Part shown: positions 16,596-24,480 of the stretch, piece after piece
Layout of the letters: each line of letters starts with the position of its first letter
Numbering within the stretch: the stretch's first letter is position 1
DNA from: Paenibacillus sp. G2S3
Lineage (GTDB): Bacteria; Bacillota; Bacilli; Paenibacillales; Paenibacillaceae
DNA length: 64,000 nucleotides
NCBI RefSeq assembly: GCF_030123105.1
Contig: NZ_CP126095.1
Coordinates: forward strand, 310,001 to 374,000
Direction: 5' to 3'
Notes under the pieces: model-generated
The model's input: the letters and a program-made list of their open reading frames with translations, nothing else
The model's database searches: none
Told to the model about the DNA's origin: nothing
Made by a program: the position numbers and the translations under genes

Positions 16596-17708
16596 ATGAA
16601 AAAAGGGATCAAAAATCAATTGTCGATGGGTCTAATGTTATCCTTGCTCGTCCTGTTGCTTGCTGCTTGTGGAAATTCGGCTAAGGCTGAGGAAACAACG
16701 AATGGAAATGCTGGCACCAAAGAATTAAGTCTGACCGAGATCGAGAGTAAAGCTAAAGAAGAGGGCAGTGTTATCAGTGTGGGAATGCCGGATTCCTGGG
16801 CGAATTGGAAAGATACATGGAGTGATATGAGTAGTAAGTATGGTCTTACACATTCAGATACGGATATGTCGAGCGCGGAGGAAATTGCCAAGTTTGATGC
16901 GGAAAAAGATAAGCCAACGGCTGACATCGGAGATGTAGGGATCGCTTTTGGATCGGTTGCCGTGGATAAAGGAGTAACACAACCTTATAAAACGCCCTAC
17001 TGGGATGAGATCCCTAATTGGGCTAAGGATAAGGACGGAAATTGGATTGTCGGCTATCAAGGGACGATTTCGTTTCTGACAAACACCAAGCTTGTGGCTA
17101 ATCCGCCGAAGAGCTGGGAAGATCTGAAGAACGGAAATTACAAAATCATCGTTGGTGATGTAACCAAAGCTGCTCAAGCGCAGATGGCTGTATTGGCCGC
17201 AGCGATTGCTTTTGGTGGCGATGAGTCGAACATTGAGCCGGGGATTGCTTTTTTCGAGGATTTAGCTAAAAAAGGACGTCTCTCCAATGCAGAAGCTTCT
17301 CTTGCCAACATTGAAAAAGGGGAAGTAGAAGTTACCCTGCTGTGGGATTTCAACGCTTTGAACTATAGAGACCAGATCAACAAAGTTGGCTTCGCGGTAG
17401 CCATTCCGAAGGAAGGCAGTGTTGTGAGCGGTTATGCAACGATCATCAACAAATATGCGCCGCATCCTAACGCTGCGAAGCTGACACGTCAATACATCCT
17501 TAGTGATGAAGGTCAGATTAATCTTGCCAAAGGGTACGCTCGTCCGATCCGTGACAGTGTAACATTGCCGGATGATGTTGCGGCTAAACTACTGCCAAAA
17601 GAGGAGTATGTTAACGCTAAGCCTGTTGGCGATTACAAGGTATGGGAAGAAACAGCGAAGACCATTCCACAGTTATGGCAGGAACGTGTACTTGTGCATT
17701 TGAACTAG
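16596..17708 (+). CDS. ABC transporter substrate-binding lipoprotein (iron/thiamine/aminophosphonate class)
   Basis: A 370-residue type II periplasmic-binding fold with lipobox Leu-Ala-Ala-Cys near residue 25. It has the class pattern Ala-Asp-Ile-Gly-Asp-Val-Gly-Ile-Ala-Phe-Gly, Pro-Lys-Ser-Trp-Glu-Asp-Leu-Lys, and a C-terminal Pro-Asn-Ala-Ala-Lys-Leu segment. Such proteins bind ferric iron, thiamine, putrescine or 2-aminoethylphosphonate. The last gene of the operon is a phosphatase-superfamily enzyme, which makes a phosphorus compound the better guess. A GAAGGGGAAATC site precedes the ATG. Confidence 0.8.
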   Translation: MKKGIKNQLSMGLMLSLLVLLLAACGNSAKAEETTNGNAGTKELSLTEIESKAKEEGSVISVGMPDSWANWKDTWSDMSSKYGLTHSDTDMSSAEEIAKFDAEKDKPTADIGDVGIAFGSVAVDKGVTQPYKTPYWDEIPNWAKDKDGNWIVGYQGTISFLTNTKLVANPPKSWEDLKNGNYKIIVGDVTKAAQAQMAVLAAAIAFGGDESNIEPGIAFFEDLAKKGRLSNAEASLANIEKGEVEVTLLWDFNALNYRDQINKVGFAVAIPKEGSVVSGYATIINKYAPHPNAAKLTRQYILSDEGQINLAKGYARPIRDSVTLPDDVAAKLLPKEEYVNAKPVGDYKVWEETAKTIPQLWQERVLVHLN

Positions 17709-17733
17709 AATTGTTCTTCCCCAAAAAAAAGAA

Positions 17734-17776
17734 ACAGGGCGCCTTCGTTACGATGCCGTAAGGCGCCCTTGTTCTA
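17734..17776 (+). terminator. Hairpin between binding-protein and permease genes (partial terminator or RNA-stability stem)
   Basis: A 12-bp stem, ACAGGGCGCCTT (17734-17745) with AAGGCGCCCTTGT (about 17760-17771). The tail is only weakly T-rich. It lies in the 92-nt gap after the binding-protein gene, a place where such stems often raise binding-protein mRNA over the membrane subunits. Confidence 0.65.
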
Positions 17777-17800
17777 TTCCCGCGACAAGGAGTGAGGAAG

Positions 17801-18724
17801 TTGAAACAGAAAAGCCGCGGTGTGATCCTGGCACTCATTCCGTTTGCACTGATGGTGTTGGCATTTCAGCTGGTACCTGTATTGTCCATGCTGACGGGAA
17901 GTTTCCAAAAGGCAGATGGAACTGGGCTTACGCTAGGCAATTATCTGCATGCACTGCAAAGTGCCTATTACATGCAGGCAATCAAGAACAGCTTGCTGAT
18001 CTCTTTAACCTCAAGTCTGATAGGGATCATTGTCGGACTTTTTTGTGCATATTGTATTACTTGGTTCACTCCGAGAGTAAGAGACAGACTCTTAATGCTG
18101 TCTAATATGACCTCTAACTTCGCAGGAGTTCCGCTGGCTTTTGCATATATTATTTTGCTCGGAAATAACGGGGTATTTACGCTCCTATTCAAACAGTGGG
18201 GCTGGAGTGTTTTTACCGATTTTGATTTATATAGCTGGTCTGGTCTGATTCTGGTGTATGTCTATTTTCAGGTTCCATTAGCCTTACTGCTCTTGTATCC
18301 ATCCTTTTACGGCATTCGTGAGCAGTGGAGAGAAGCGGCGTCCTTGCTGGGGGCAGGGCCATGGCAGTTCTGGAAGACGATTGGGCTGCCAATTCTAACT
18401 CCGGCAATCTTCGGCACACTGGGGATACTGTTTGCTAATGCGATGGGTGCTTATGCCACGGCATATGCTTTGGTTGGCGGGAATTATAATCTGCTGGCGG
18501 TACGTATCGGTTCACTGGTTGCTGGAGATGTGGTTACTCAGCCAGAAATGGGGAGTACGCTTGCTGTTTTGCTGGGTCTGACTACGATTTTGGCCGTCTA
18601 TTTGAATCATCTGATGGTTCGGCGTACGGAGAGATTTGGAGCTAAAGCGCTCAGTAAACCGGATGTAAAAACCAAATCTTCTCGGCGCTTGTGGACGGCA
18701 GCTAGTGAGGAGGTGGGGCAATGA
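17801..18724 (+). CDS. ABC transporter permease 1 (PotB/PhnU-like)
   Basis: About 307 residues, with six predicted membrane spans and a coupling loop with Glu-Gln-Trp-Arg-Glu-Ala-Ala-Ser-Leu-Leu-Gly-Ala (EAA motif). I choose the TTG at 17801 because AAGGAG (17787-17792) is 8 nt upstream. The GTG at 17792 overlaps that site, so it is a poor start. The last codons overlap the next gene by 4 nt (ATGA). Confidence 0.85.
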   Translation: MKQKSRGVILALIPFALMVLAFQLVPVLSMLTGSFQKADGTGLTLGNYLHALQSAYYMQAIKNSLLISLTSSLIGIIVGLFCAYCITWFTPRVRDRLLMLSNMTSNFAGVPLAFAYIILLGNNGVFTLLFKQWGWSVFTDFDLYSWSGLILVYVYFQVPLALLLLYPSFYGIREQWREAASLLGAGPWQFWKTIGLPILTPAIFGTLGILFANAMGAYATAYALVGGNYNLLAVRIGSLVAGDVVTQPEMGSTLAVLLGLTTILAVYLNHLMVRRTERFGAKALSKPDVKTKSSRRLWTAASEEVGQ

Positions 18725-19524
18725 ATATACGTAAAGCAGGCTTCGCTCCACGCACTTTCATGCTAATGCTCATGGTGTATTTATTACTTCCACTGTTAGC
18801 AACCGGTATATATGCCTTCGCTCAGGACTGGCAGAATACCTTATTGCCTCAAGCTTGGACACTGAATTGGTTCGGAGAAATGTTTAAGGATATTCGTTTT
18901 TTGGAGGCGCTTTGGACCTCGCTGTATTTATGCCTGATCAGCGTTGTGCTGAGTCTGACCGTGATGCTGCCAGCTGTTTTTGTGATCACCATTTATTTTC
19001 CTCGCTGGGAAAGCTTTATGAAAGTGATTGTTGTTCTGCCTTACGCGGTGCCCGGTGTAGTGGCTGCGGTGGGGCTTATTCGTACCTATTCCTCTGGTCC
19101 TTTTAATATCGCTGGAACAGCTTATTTATTGGTGGGGGCTTATTTTGTGGTCATTCTTCCCTATATGTATCAGGGCATTCGCAATAGTCTGTTGACCGTT
19201 AACGCCGTAGAACTGCTGCATGCTGCGGAATTGCTGGGTGCCCGCCGTAGAACGGCTTTTGTGAATGTGATTTTGCCAAATATCTGGCCTGGCGTTATCG
19301 TCTCTGCCTTATTATCATTCTCCGTTCTGTTCGGCGAATTTGTCCTTACAAACATGCTAGTTGGCGGGCATATTCAGACGATTCAGGTGTATCTATATCA
19401 AAGAATGGGCGAAAGCGGACATTTAGCCAGTGCGATTGCTATCTCGTATTTTCTGTTTATTCTTGTCCTTTCGATGGTACTAATGAAGCTTGGCAAAAAG
19501 ATGGGAGGAGGCGTTAAGGGATGA
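18721..19524 (+). CDS. ABC transporter permease 2 (PotC/PhnV-like)
   Basis: A 267-residue permease with six predicted spans and the EAA-type loop Glu-Leu-Leu-His-Ala-Ala-Glu-Leu-Leu-Gly-Ala. It overlaps both neighbours by 4 nt, so the four transport genes are translationally coupled. The ATG is preceded by GAGGAGGTGGGG. Confidence 0.88.
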   Translation: MNIRKAGFAPRTFMLMLMVYLLLPLLATGIYAFAQDWQNTLLPQAWTLNWFGEMFKDIRFLEALWTSLYLCLISVVLSLTVMLPAVFVITIYFPRWESFMKVIVVLPYAVPGVVAAVGLIRTYSSGPFNIAGTAYLLVGAYFVVILPYMYQGIRNSLLTVNAVELLHAAELLGARRRTAFVNVILPNIWPGVIVSALLSFSVLFGEFVLTNMLVGGHIQTIQVYLYQRMGESGHLASAIAISYFLFILVLSMVLMKLGKKMGGGVKG

Positions 19525-20564
19525 ACGATTATCTGAAGCTGCAGGGTATACGCAAAATGTTCGGTGATACCTGTGTGCTAGACAATATAGATTTGGAGAT
19601 TCGTGAAGGGGAGCTTGTGACGCTATTGGGCCCCTCCGGTTGTGGAAAAAGCACGTTACTTCGCTGCATAGCTGGCCTTTCGGAGCTGGATGGTGGCAGA
19701 ATTCTTTTAGAGAATAAAGATCTGGCAAATCTGCCGCCCCGTAAACGCGAGGTGGGGATGGTGTTCCAGTCTTATGCTCTGTTCCCTAATCTGACAGTGA
19801 GCCAAAATATCGAGTATGGAATGAAGATGCGTGGTTTATCTAAAGCCGCCCGACGTAGCCGCTGCGAGGAATTGCTAGCTTTAGTCGATCTAGAGGAGAA
19901 GCGGGATGTCTATCCGCAGTCACTCTCCGGTGGACAGCAGCAGCGGGTAGCGCTGGCTCGTTCTCTAGCCGTGCAGCCCAAAGTATTACTGCTGGATGAA
20001 CCCCTGAGTGCACTCGATGCCAAGATCCGTAAGAATCTACGTGCTGAAATTCGTGATATTCAGAAGCGCTTTAACATGACGACCTTATTCGTTACTCATG
20101 ATCAGGAAGAAGCGCTGATTCTATCCGACCGCATCTGCATTATGAACGGTGGACGCATCGTCCAAGATGGAACACCGGAAGGACTGTACACCGCGCCGCG
20201 CACAGAGTTCGTCGCTCGGTTCATGGGCAGTTATAACGTATTGACTAGGCCAGAGGTGATGGCGCTGTTCCAGGGAATAGATAGTGGTATGGACAGCTTT
20301 GCCATTCGCCCTGAAGCCGTAACGTTACTGCATGAGGGAGCGGGTCAACAGGAGGCTGCTACCGGAGCACAACTGGTGAATGGAGTGATTAAGTCGGTAT
20401 CTGTGCTAGGCAATATCATTCGATGTACGGTTGAGGCTGAAGGAATCCGCTTAACGGTTGATCTTTTAAATGATGGACGCTGGTTGCGGGTTGGAGAAGG
20501 GGAGAAAGTCACATTAGCGCTGAACCCTTCCGAGCTTTTACATTTAGAGCGAGAAGGAGCGTGA
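19521..20564 (+). CDS. ABC transporter ATP-binding protein (PotA/FbpC/PhnT-like)
   Basis: A 347-residue ATPase. It has Walker A Gly-Pro-Ser-Gly-Cys-Gly-Lys-Ser, the spermidine/iron-type Gln-Ser-Tyr-Ala-Leu-Phe-Pro-Asn Q loop, signature Leu-Ser-Gly-Gly-Gln-Gln-Gln-Arg, and Walker B Leu-Leu-Leu-Asp-Glu-Pro-Leu-Ser-Ala-Leu-Asp. A C-terminal TOBE-like regulatory domain spans about 235-345. This is the usual length for the class. Confidence 0.9.
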   Translation: MNDYLKLQGIRKMFGDTCVLDNIDLEIREGELVTLLGPSGCGKSTLLRCIAGLSELDGGRILLENKDLANLPPRKREVGMVFQSYALFPNLTVSQNIEYGMKMRGLSKAARRSRCEELLALVDLEEKRDVYPQSLSGGQQQRVALARSLAVQPKVLLLDEPLSALDAKIRKNLRAEIRDIQKRFNMTTLFVTHDQEEALILSDRICIMNGGRIVQDGTPEGLYTAPRTEFVARFMGSYNVLTRPEVMALFQGIDSGMDSFAIRPEAVTLLHEGAGQQEAATGAQLVNGVIKSVSVLGNIIRCTVEAEGIRLTVDLLNDGRWLRVGEGEKVTLALNPSELLHLEREGA

Positions 20565-20569
20565 GTAGA

Positions 20570-21445
20570 TTGACGGAAATGACCAATAAACTCATTGTGG
20601 TTGTCTTGGATGGACTTAGATATGATGCAGCTCGCAAATACATGGGGTATATGGAGCATCTTGTGGAGCAGGGATCCGTATCTTGTTATCGAGTACAGTC
20701 GGAGTTACCCAGTCTGTCGCGCCCGCTTTATGAAGTACTCTTGACGGGTACACCCGTGTCCAAAAATGGAATTACGGCCAACCATATTGTGAGACCAAGC
20801 CATGAAGAGAGTGTATTTCATTTGGCAGTAGACGCTAATTTGCGAACTGCTGCTGTCGCCTATCATTGGGTCAGTGAGCTTTATAATTCAGCCCCCTTTG
20901 ACCCGCTGGCAGATCGCCATCAGCATAATGTGATGAAGCCAATTCAGCATGGCAGCTTTTATTTCGAGGATCACTATCCTGACAGTCATGTGTTTGCCGA
21001 CGCTGTGTACTTACGGAGTGCTTATGATCCGCATTTTCTATACATTCACTCCATGAATATAGATGACGCCGGACATCGTTATGGCGGTGAGAGCAAGGAA
21101 TATGAGCTTTCAGTTCGTAACGCCGATGGACTGCTAGCCACTGTTTTGCCTATTTGGATGGAGCAGGGGTATAAGATTCTGATTACGGCAGATCATGGAA
21201 TGAACGCAAATGGGTACCATGGAGGGGTAACCTCTTCCGAGCGGGATGTGCCGTTATATACGTTCGGAGTAGATGTATTACCACTAGAAAAAGAGGATCA
21301 AGCAATTCCCCAGTTACGGCTAGCTCCGCTAATGTGCCATTGCTTGGGGCTTGCACCTTCGGCTGCAATGAGCAAGGAGGGATTACCTCCTTTTGTACAG
21401 AAGCAACCACATCATGAAGTGGATGAACCTGTGATTTTAGGATGA
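20570..21445 (+). CDS. Alkaline phosphatase superfamily hydrolase (type I phosphodiesterase/phosphonohydrolase-like)
   Basis: About 291 residues. Metal-site motifs of the superfamily are visible: Val-Val-Leu-Asp-Gly-Leu-Arg at the N-terminus, a Ser-Leu-Ser-Arg-Pro nucleophile region, Asp-Asp-Ala-Gly-His, and Thr-Ala-Asp-His-Gly-Met followed by His-Gly-Gly. This pattern fits nucleotide pyrophosphatase/phosphodiesterase or phosphonoacetate hydrolase relatives. No signal peptide is present, so it acts on the imported compound. AAGGAG at 20554 favours the TTG at 20570 over the overlapping GTG at 20561. It closes the ABC operon. Confidence 0.82.
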   Translation: MTEMTNKLIVVVLDGLRYDAARKYMGYMEHLVEQGSVSCYRVQSELPSLSRPLYEVLLTGTPVSKNGITANHIVRPSHEESVFHLAVDANLRTAAVAYHWVSELYNSAPFDPLADRHQHNVMKPIQHGSFYFEDHYPDSHVFADAVYLRSAYDPHFLYIHSMNIDDAGHRYGGESKEYELSVRNADGLLATVLPIWMEQGYKILITADHGMNANGYHGGVTSSERDVPLYTFGVDVLPLEKEDQAIPQLRLAPLMCHCLGLAPSAAMSKEGLPPFVQKQPHHEVDEPVILG

Positions 21446-21537
21446 AAAATAAATAATAAAGCTGATAAAAATCATATACGGGAAAGCTGGGTTTTTGTAT
21501 AATAAATAGTATATTTTACCTATTAGGAGGTTGTCTT

Positions 21538-21855
21538 CTGAGCGCTTCTAAAGCTATGAAATGGATTACAGGCTCGTTTGAAATTATTTTGGCAATTCCA
21601 ATCTTAGGTGCTGCTATTGTGATTGGCACTTGGTACTCCGCATTGGGATTTATGTTTATTCTTCATCTAATTACTTTGATTTTATCTTTAAAGAACAACG
21701 AATCTATCTATGGTTCAGTGCTCGGAATTGTAACTTCTTTATTGGCTTGGATTCCAATAGTGGGATGGGTATTACACTTGATTACAGGGATTGTGTTGAT
21801 GGTAAGTGGAGGGCAGAAGACTCGTTATCCATCCAACCATATATATCCACAATGA
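21538..21855 (+). CDS. Small four-helix membrane protein, likely CTG start
   Basis: The first ATG of this frame (21556) lies 25 nt after a perfect AGGAGG (21525-21530), too far for initiation. The CTG at 21538 is in frame with a 7-nt spacer. Starting there gives about 105 residues with three to four hydrophobic helices, Gly-rich turns and a polar C-terminus. I do not recognise a characterised family. It appears to be single-gene; a TATAAT lies at 21498. Confidence 0.65.
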   Translation: MSASKAMKWITGSFEIILAIPILGAAIVIGTWYSALGFMFILHLITLILSLKNNESIYGSVLGIVTSLLAWIPIVGWVLHLITGIVLMVSGGQKTRYPSNHIYPQ

Positions 21856-21869
21856 TGTAAAATGACTTG

Positions 21870-21911
21870 AATACAGCCCGATTCGGACGTTTGTCCGGTC
21901 GGGCTGTATTC
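21870..21911 (+). terminator. Strong hairpin after the small membrane protein gene
   Basis: The long stem pairs AATACAGCCCGA (21870-21881) with TCGGGCTGTATT (21899-21910), with an inner CGGAC/GTCCG stem. Only a short T tract follows, so termination may be partial. A TATAAT for the next gene lies directly after, at about 21915. Confidence 0.65.
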
Positions 21912-21966
21912 ATGTTATAATGAGGGCACATTTTAGCATGAAGTACATGAAAGGAGGCACATCCAT

Positions 21967-22203
21967 ATGGAAGTAACAGCACAAGATGTAGCGGAATGGA
22001 TGGTTAAGGAAATTCGGTTTACGGGTACCTTGTATCAGACCGCGGCGATTGAATATGTAAAAGAGAATTTTGGAGAACAATTTGTATTTGTGAATGAGAA
22101 TGGCAATGCCTCACTGTCCAAGGAAGTAAAGAAAGCTTTCCGGAAGCTGCACGGCGGCAAAATCGCGTGGGATCGCGATGGATTTTTGTGGGCGTGGACT
22201 TAA
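21967..22203 (+). CDS. Small DUF6953-like protein
   Basis: A 78-residue protein with an Ala-Glu-Trp-Met-Val-Lys-Glu helix, a Leu-Tyr-Gln segment, a Gly-Glu-Gln-Phe-Val-Phe-Val-Asn-Glu-Asn-Gly-Asn turn and a Lys-Lys-Ala-Phe-Arg-Lys-Leu helix. This is the pattern of the short DUF6953 proteins, whose role is unknown. AAAGGAGG with an 11-nt spacer supports the ATG. Confidence 0.75.
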   Translation: MEVTAQDVAEWMVKEIRFTGTLYQTAAIEYVKENFGEQFVFVNENGNASLSKEVKKAFRKLHGGKIAWDRDGFLWAWT

Positions 22204-22258
22204 GCTTGGCGCTTAAAAAACATTTACCAATCGTTCAACTTATATAATTAGATGAAAA

Positions 22259-22300
22259 ACGGACCATTCATGTACTGCAATGGTCCGTCTTTTTGTTTTT
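22259..22300 (+). terminator. Bidirectional terminator between the DUF6953-like and manC genes
   Basis: A 10-bp perfect stem (22259-22268 with 22279-22288) is followed by TCTTTTTGTTTTTT on the plus strand. On the minus strand GTTTTTC follows the stem, so it can stop both converging transcripts. Confidence 0.85.
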
Positions 22301-22301
22301 T

Positions 22302-23381
22302 CTAGATATATTCTGTCATTCCTTGTTCCTTTAGAAGCTCAACGATATCTTTGACAGATTGTGCTTTGTTCTTGGGACAGATTAATAGTGCATCCCCAGT
22401 ATCAGCAATGATGAACCCGTCTACACCAATGGTCGTGATAAGTCTGCCGTTTCCATAGATGATTGAATTATGCGTATCTATTCCCACATGATTGGCTTTT
22501 ATAATGTTGCCCGAATCATCCGGAGGGAAGATCGACCCTAGTGCATCCCAGCTGCCGATATCATTCCAGCCAAATTGCCCAGAAAGTACTACAACTTCAT
22601 CAGAGCGCTCTAAAATGCCGTAATCAATCGAAATATTCTGAAGTGTTGGGTATATGGCATTAATAACTTCTTGTTCCTGATCTGTACCCAAACAATCACT
22701 GATGGGCAGCATGGTTTTATAGAGTCGAGGAAGATAACGTTTAAAATTATCAATAATGACAGAGGTCTGCCAAATAAATATTCCACTATTCCATAGATAA
22801 TTTCCGGATGCCAGATAACTCTGTGCATTCTGAAAATTTGGTTTCTCTACAAATTCATCCACATCATACACAGCTACCGGACTTGTCGCAATCGGCATCT
22901 TATCAAAGGCAATATAACCGTACCCGGTAGATGGGAAGGTAGGTTTGATTCCGATTGTTACGATTTTGTCTGACTCCATAGCAACCGTACAGGCTTCGTC
23001 CAATGTAAGACGGAATTGTTCCTCATCCGTTATATAGTGATCGGAAGGAAGGACAACCATTAAAGAATTACCATGAGACTTCTCTATAGATAATGCTGCA
23101 AAAAGAATACTCGCGGCTGTATTTCGCGCCACGGGTTCAATTAGAATATTAGCTTTCAGCACGCTACTATGCATAATACTTTCTAACAGAACTGCTTGAG
23201 TACGATTCGTAACAATAACTGTATTCTCCTGAGGAATAATCCCTTTGAAGCGTTCGATCGTATCGTTTAGCATAATGTCATTTCCGCTAATGTTCAGCAG
23301 CTGCTTCGGGATTTCTTGTCTGGACAGGGGCCAGAAACGTGTTCCGCCCCCGCCTGCCAGGATCGTAGCGTATTTATTCAT
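22302..23381 (-). CDS. manC: Mannose-1-phosphate guanylyltransferase
   Basis: A 359-residue sugar-nucleotide transferase that makes GDP-mannose from GTP and mannose-1-phosphate. The N-terminal Ala-Gly-Gly-Gly-Gly-Thr-Arg-Phe-Trp-Pro-Leu-Ser-Arg loop, Pro-Lys-Gln, Leu-Pro-Ser-Asp-His and Phe-Val-Glu-Lys-Pro motifs are diagnostic. There is no cupin isomerase domain. Its start overlaps the preceding gene by 8 nt. As third gene of the GT4/six-hairpin operon it would supply the mannosyl donor for the polymer made by this locus. Confidence 0.92.
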   Translation of the reverse strand: MNKYATILAGGGGTRFWPLSRQEIPKQLLNISGNDIMLNDTIERFKGIIPQENTVIVTNRTQAVLLESIMHSSVLKANILIEPVARNTAASILFAALSIEKSHGNSLMVVLPSDHYITDEEQFRLTLDEACTVAMESDKIVTIGIKPTFPSTGYGYIAFDKMPIATSPVAVYDVDEFVEKPNFQNAQSYLASGNYLWNSGIFIWQTSVIIDNFKRYLPRLYKTMLPISDCLGTDQEQEVINAIYPTLQNISIDYGILERSDEVVVLSGQFGWNDIGSWDALGSIFPPDDSGNIIKANHVGIDTHNSIIYGNGRLITTIGVDGFIIADTGDALLICPKNKAQSVKDIVELLKEQGMTEYI

Positions 23382-24480
23382 GATGCATCACCAAATGGGC
23401 AATCGAGAAGGAGATGATACTTTCCGAACCTTGATTAAGATTCAAGCCTGAACTATGGATACCGTCATAGCAGGCCCCGGTTTGAGGATCAATTAAGGGT
23501 GTTTTTAATGAGTTATGACCTAAATACCATTGGTAGCATAATGAGGCTTGCTTCAGATAGGCGGGATCATGGAGTACTATTGCTGCTTCTTTACAAGCAA
23601 GCAGCATTTCACAGGCTTCTATGGGCTGTTCGTCATAAGGAGCAGCCTCTCCCTCCCGTGCCATCCATCCATGACTTCCAATTGGTTTATAATATCCTTC
23701 TTTAGTAAAGGTTCGAGAGGCTAGAAATTCTAGACTATCCTTTGCGGTGTGCTTTAAGCTGACGTTACCTGAAATTCCGTATGCTTTTAGGAGTGCCCAT
23801 GGCAGCATGGAGTTTCCATAGGTAAGGCTGTCTTCGAACCAATTCCAACCGTTTCCTTTATTGAGGGTATATTGATTATGCAGTCGTACCGCCATATTCT
23901 CTATTAGATCAGTAATGAATGCTCTGGGTAGGAAAGCCGCCTCTTCCGCTGTGTTGGGTGGATGAGGATACGGAAAGGAATAAGTGAGGGCGTTAGGCGT
24001 CTCCACAAGATAACTTAATCCGATGATGGCATAGGCTTCGGCACGTGGGGAACCGAGCCTATCGATATGGGGCAATGCCTGATTGATTAAATAACGGCAA
24101 GTATTTAGTAAATTATCAGGCAATGTGGCTGAATGAGAGAGGGCGAATCCGAGCGCCCATATCGTACGTCCCTGACAATCCTCAGAACCGCTCTCCTCTA
24201 AAAAGTTACGGTTATAATCCATAAAGTTCCGGAAGTTTCCTTCTGCATTCTGCGCGTGATGAATAAAGGCGAGATAAGTGTGAATTAGTTCGAGTGAGGC
24301 TGCATCTTTAGTGCTGTTATAGAGTAAGATCGCGGCGATTAGCGCCCGTGCGTTGTCATCCGTTGTATAACCCTTCGCACGATCAGGGACTCCAAATTTG
24401 GTATGCTGAAAAATCCCTGTATCATCCGTTATGCTGTGCATATAATCGGGCTTGAACTTTTGGAGCGTGGAAATGTCCAT
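23374..24480 (-). CDS. Six-hairpin (alpha/alpha)6-barrel glycosidase-like protein
   Basis: A 368-residue protein from the ATG at 24480 (a TTG at 24483 is also possible; AGGAGTG lies upstream). It shows the repeated helix-pair pattern of six-hairpin glycosidases, with Tyr-Thr-Thr-Asp-Asp-Asn-Ala-Arg near residue 38, Trp-Phe-Glu-Asp-Ser-Leu-Thr-Tyr-Gly-Asn, and Trp-Met-Ala-Arg-Glu-Gly. Acidic residues in these motifs are candidate catalytic or sugar-binding residues. Its start overlaps the GT4 stop by one base. I expect a role in trimming or building a mannose polymer, but the exact activity cannot be read from sequence. Confidence 0.7.
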   Translation of the reverse strand: MDISTLQKFKPDYMHSITDDTGIFQHTKFGVPDRAKGYTTDDNARALIAAILLYNSTKDAASLELIHTYLAFIHHAQNAEGNFRNFMDYNRNFLEESGSEDCQGRTIWALGFALSHSATLPDNLLNTCRYLINQALPHIDRLGSPRAEAYAIIGLSYLVETPNALTYSFPYPHPPNTAEEAAFLPRAFITDLIENMAVRLHNQYTLNKGNGWNWFEDSLTYGNSMLPWALLKAYGISGNVSLKHTAKDSLEFLASRTFTKEGYYKPIGSHGWMAREGEAAPYDEQPIEACEMLLACKEAAIVLHDPAYLKQASLCYQWYLGHNSLKTPLIDPQTGACYDGIHSSGLNLNQGSESIISFSIAHLVMHHE

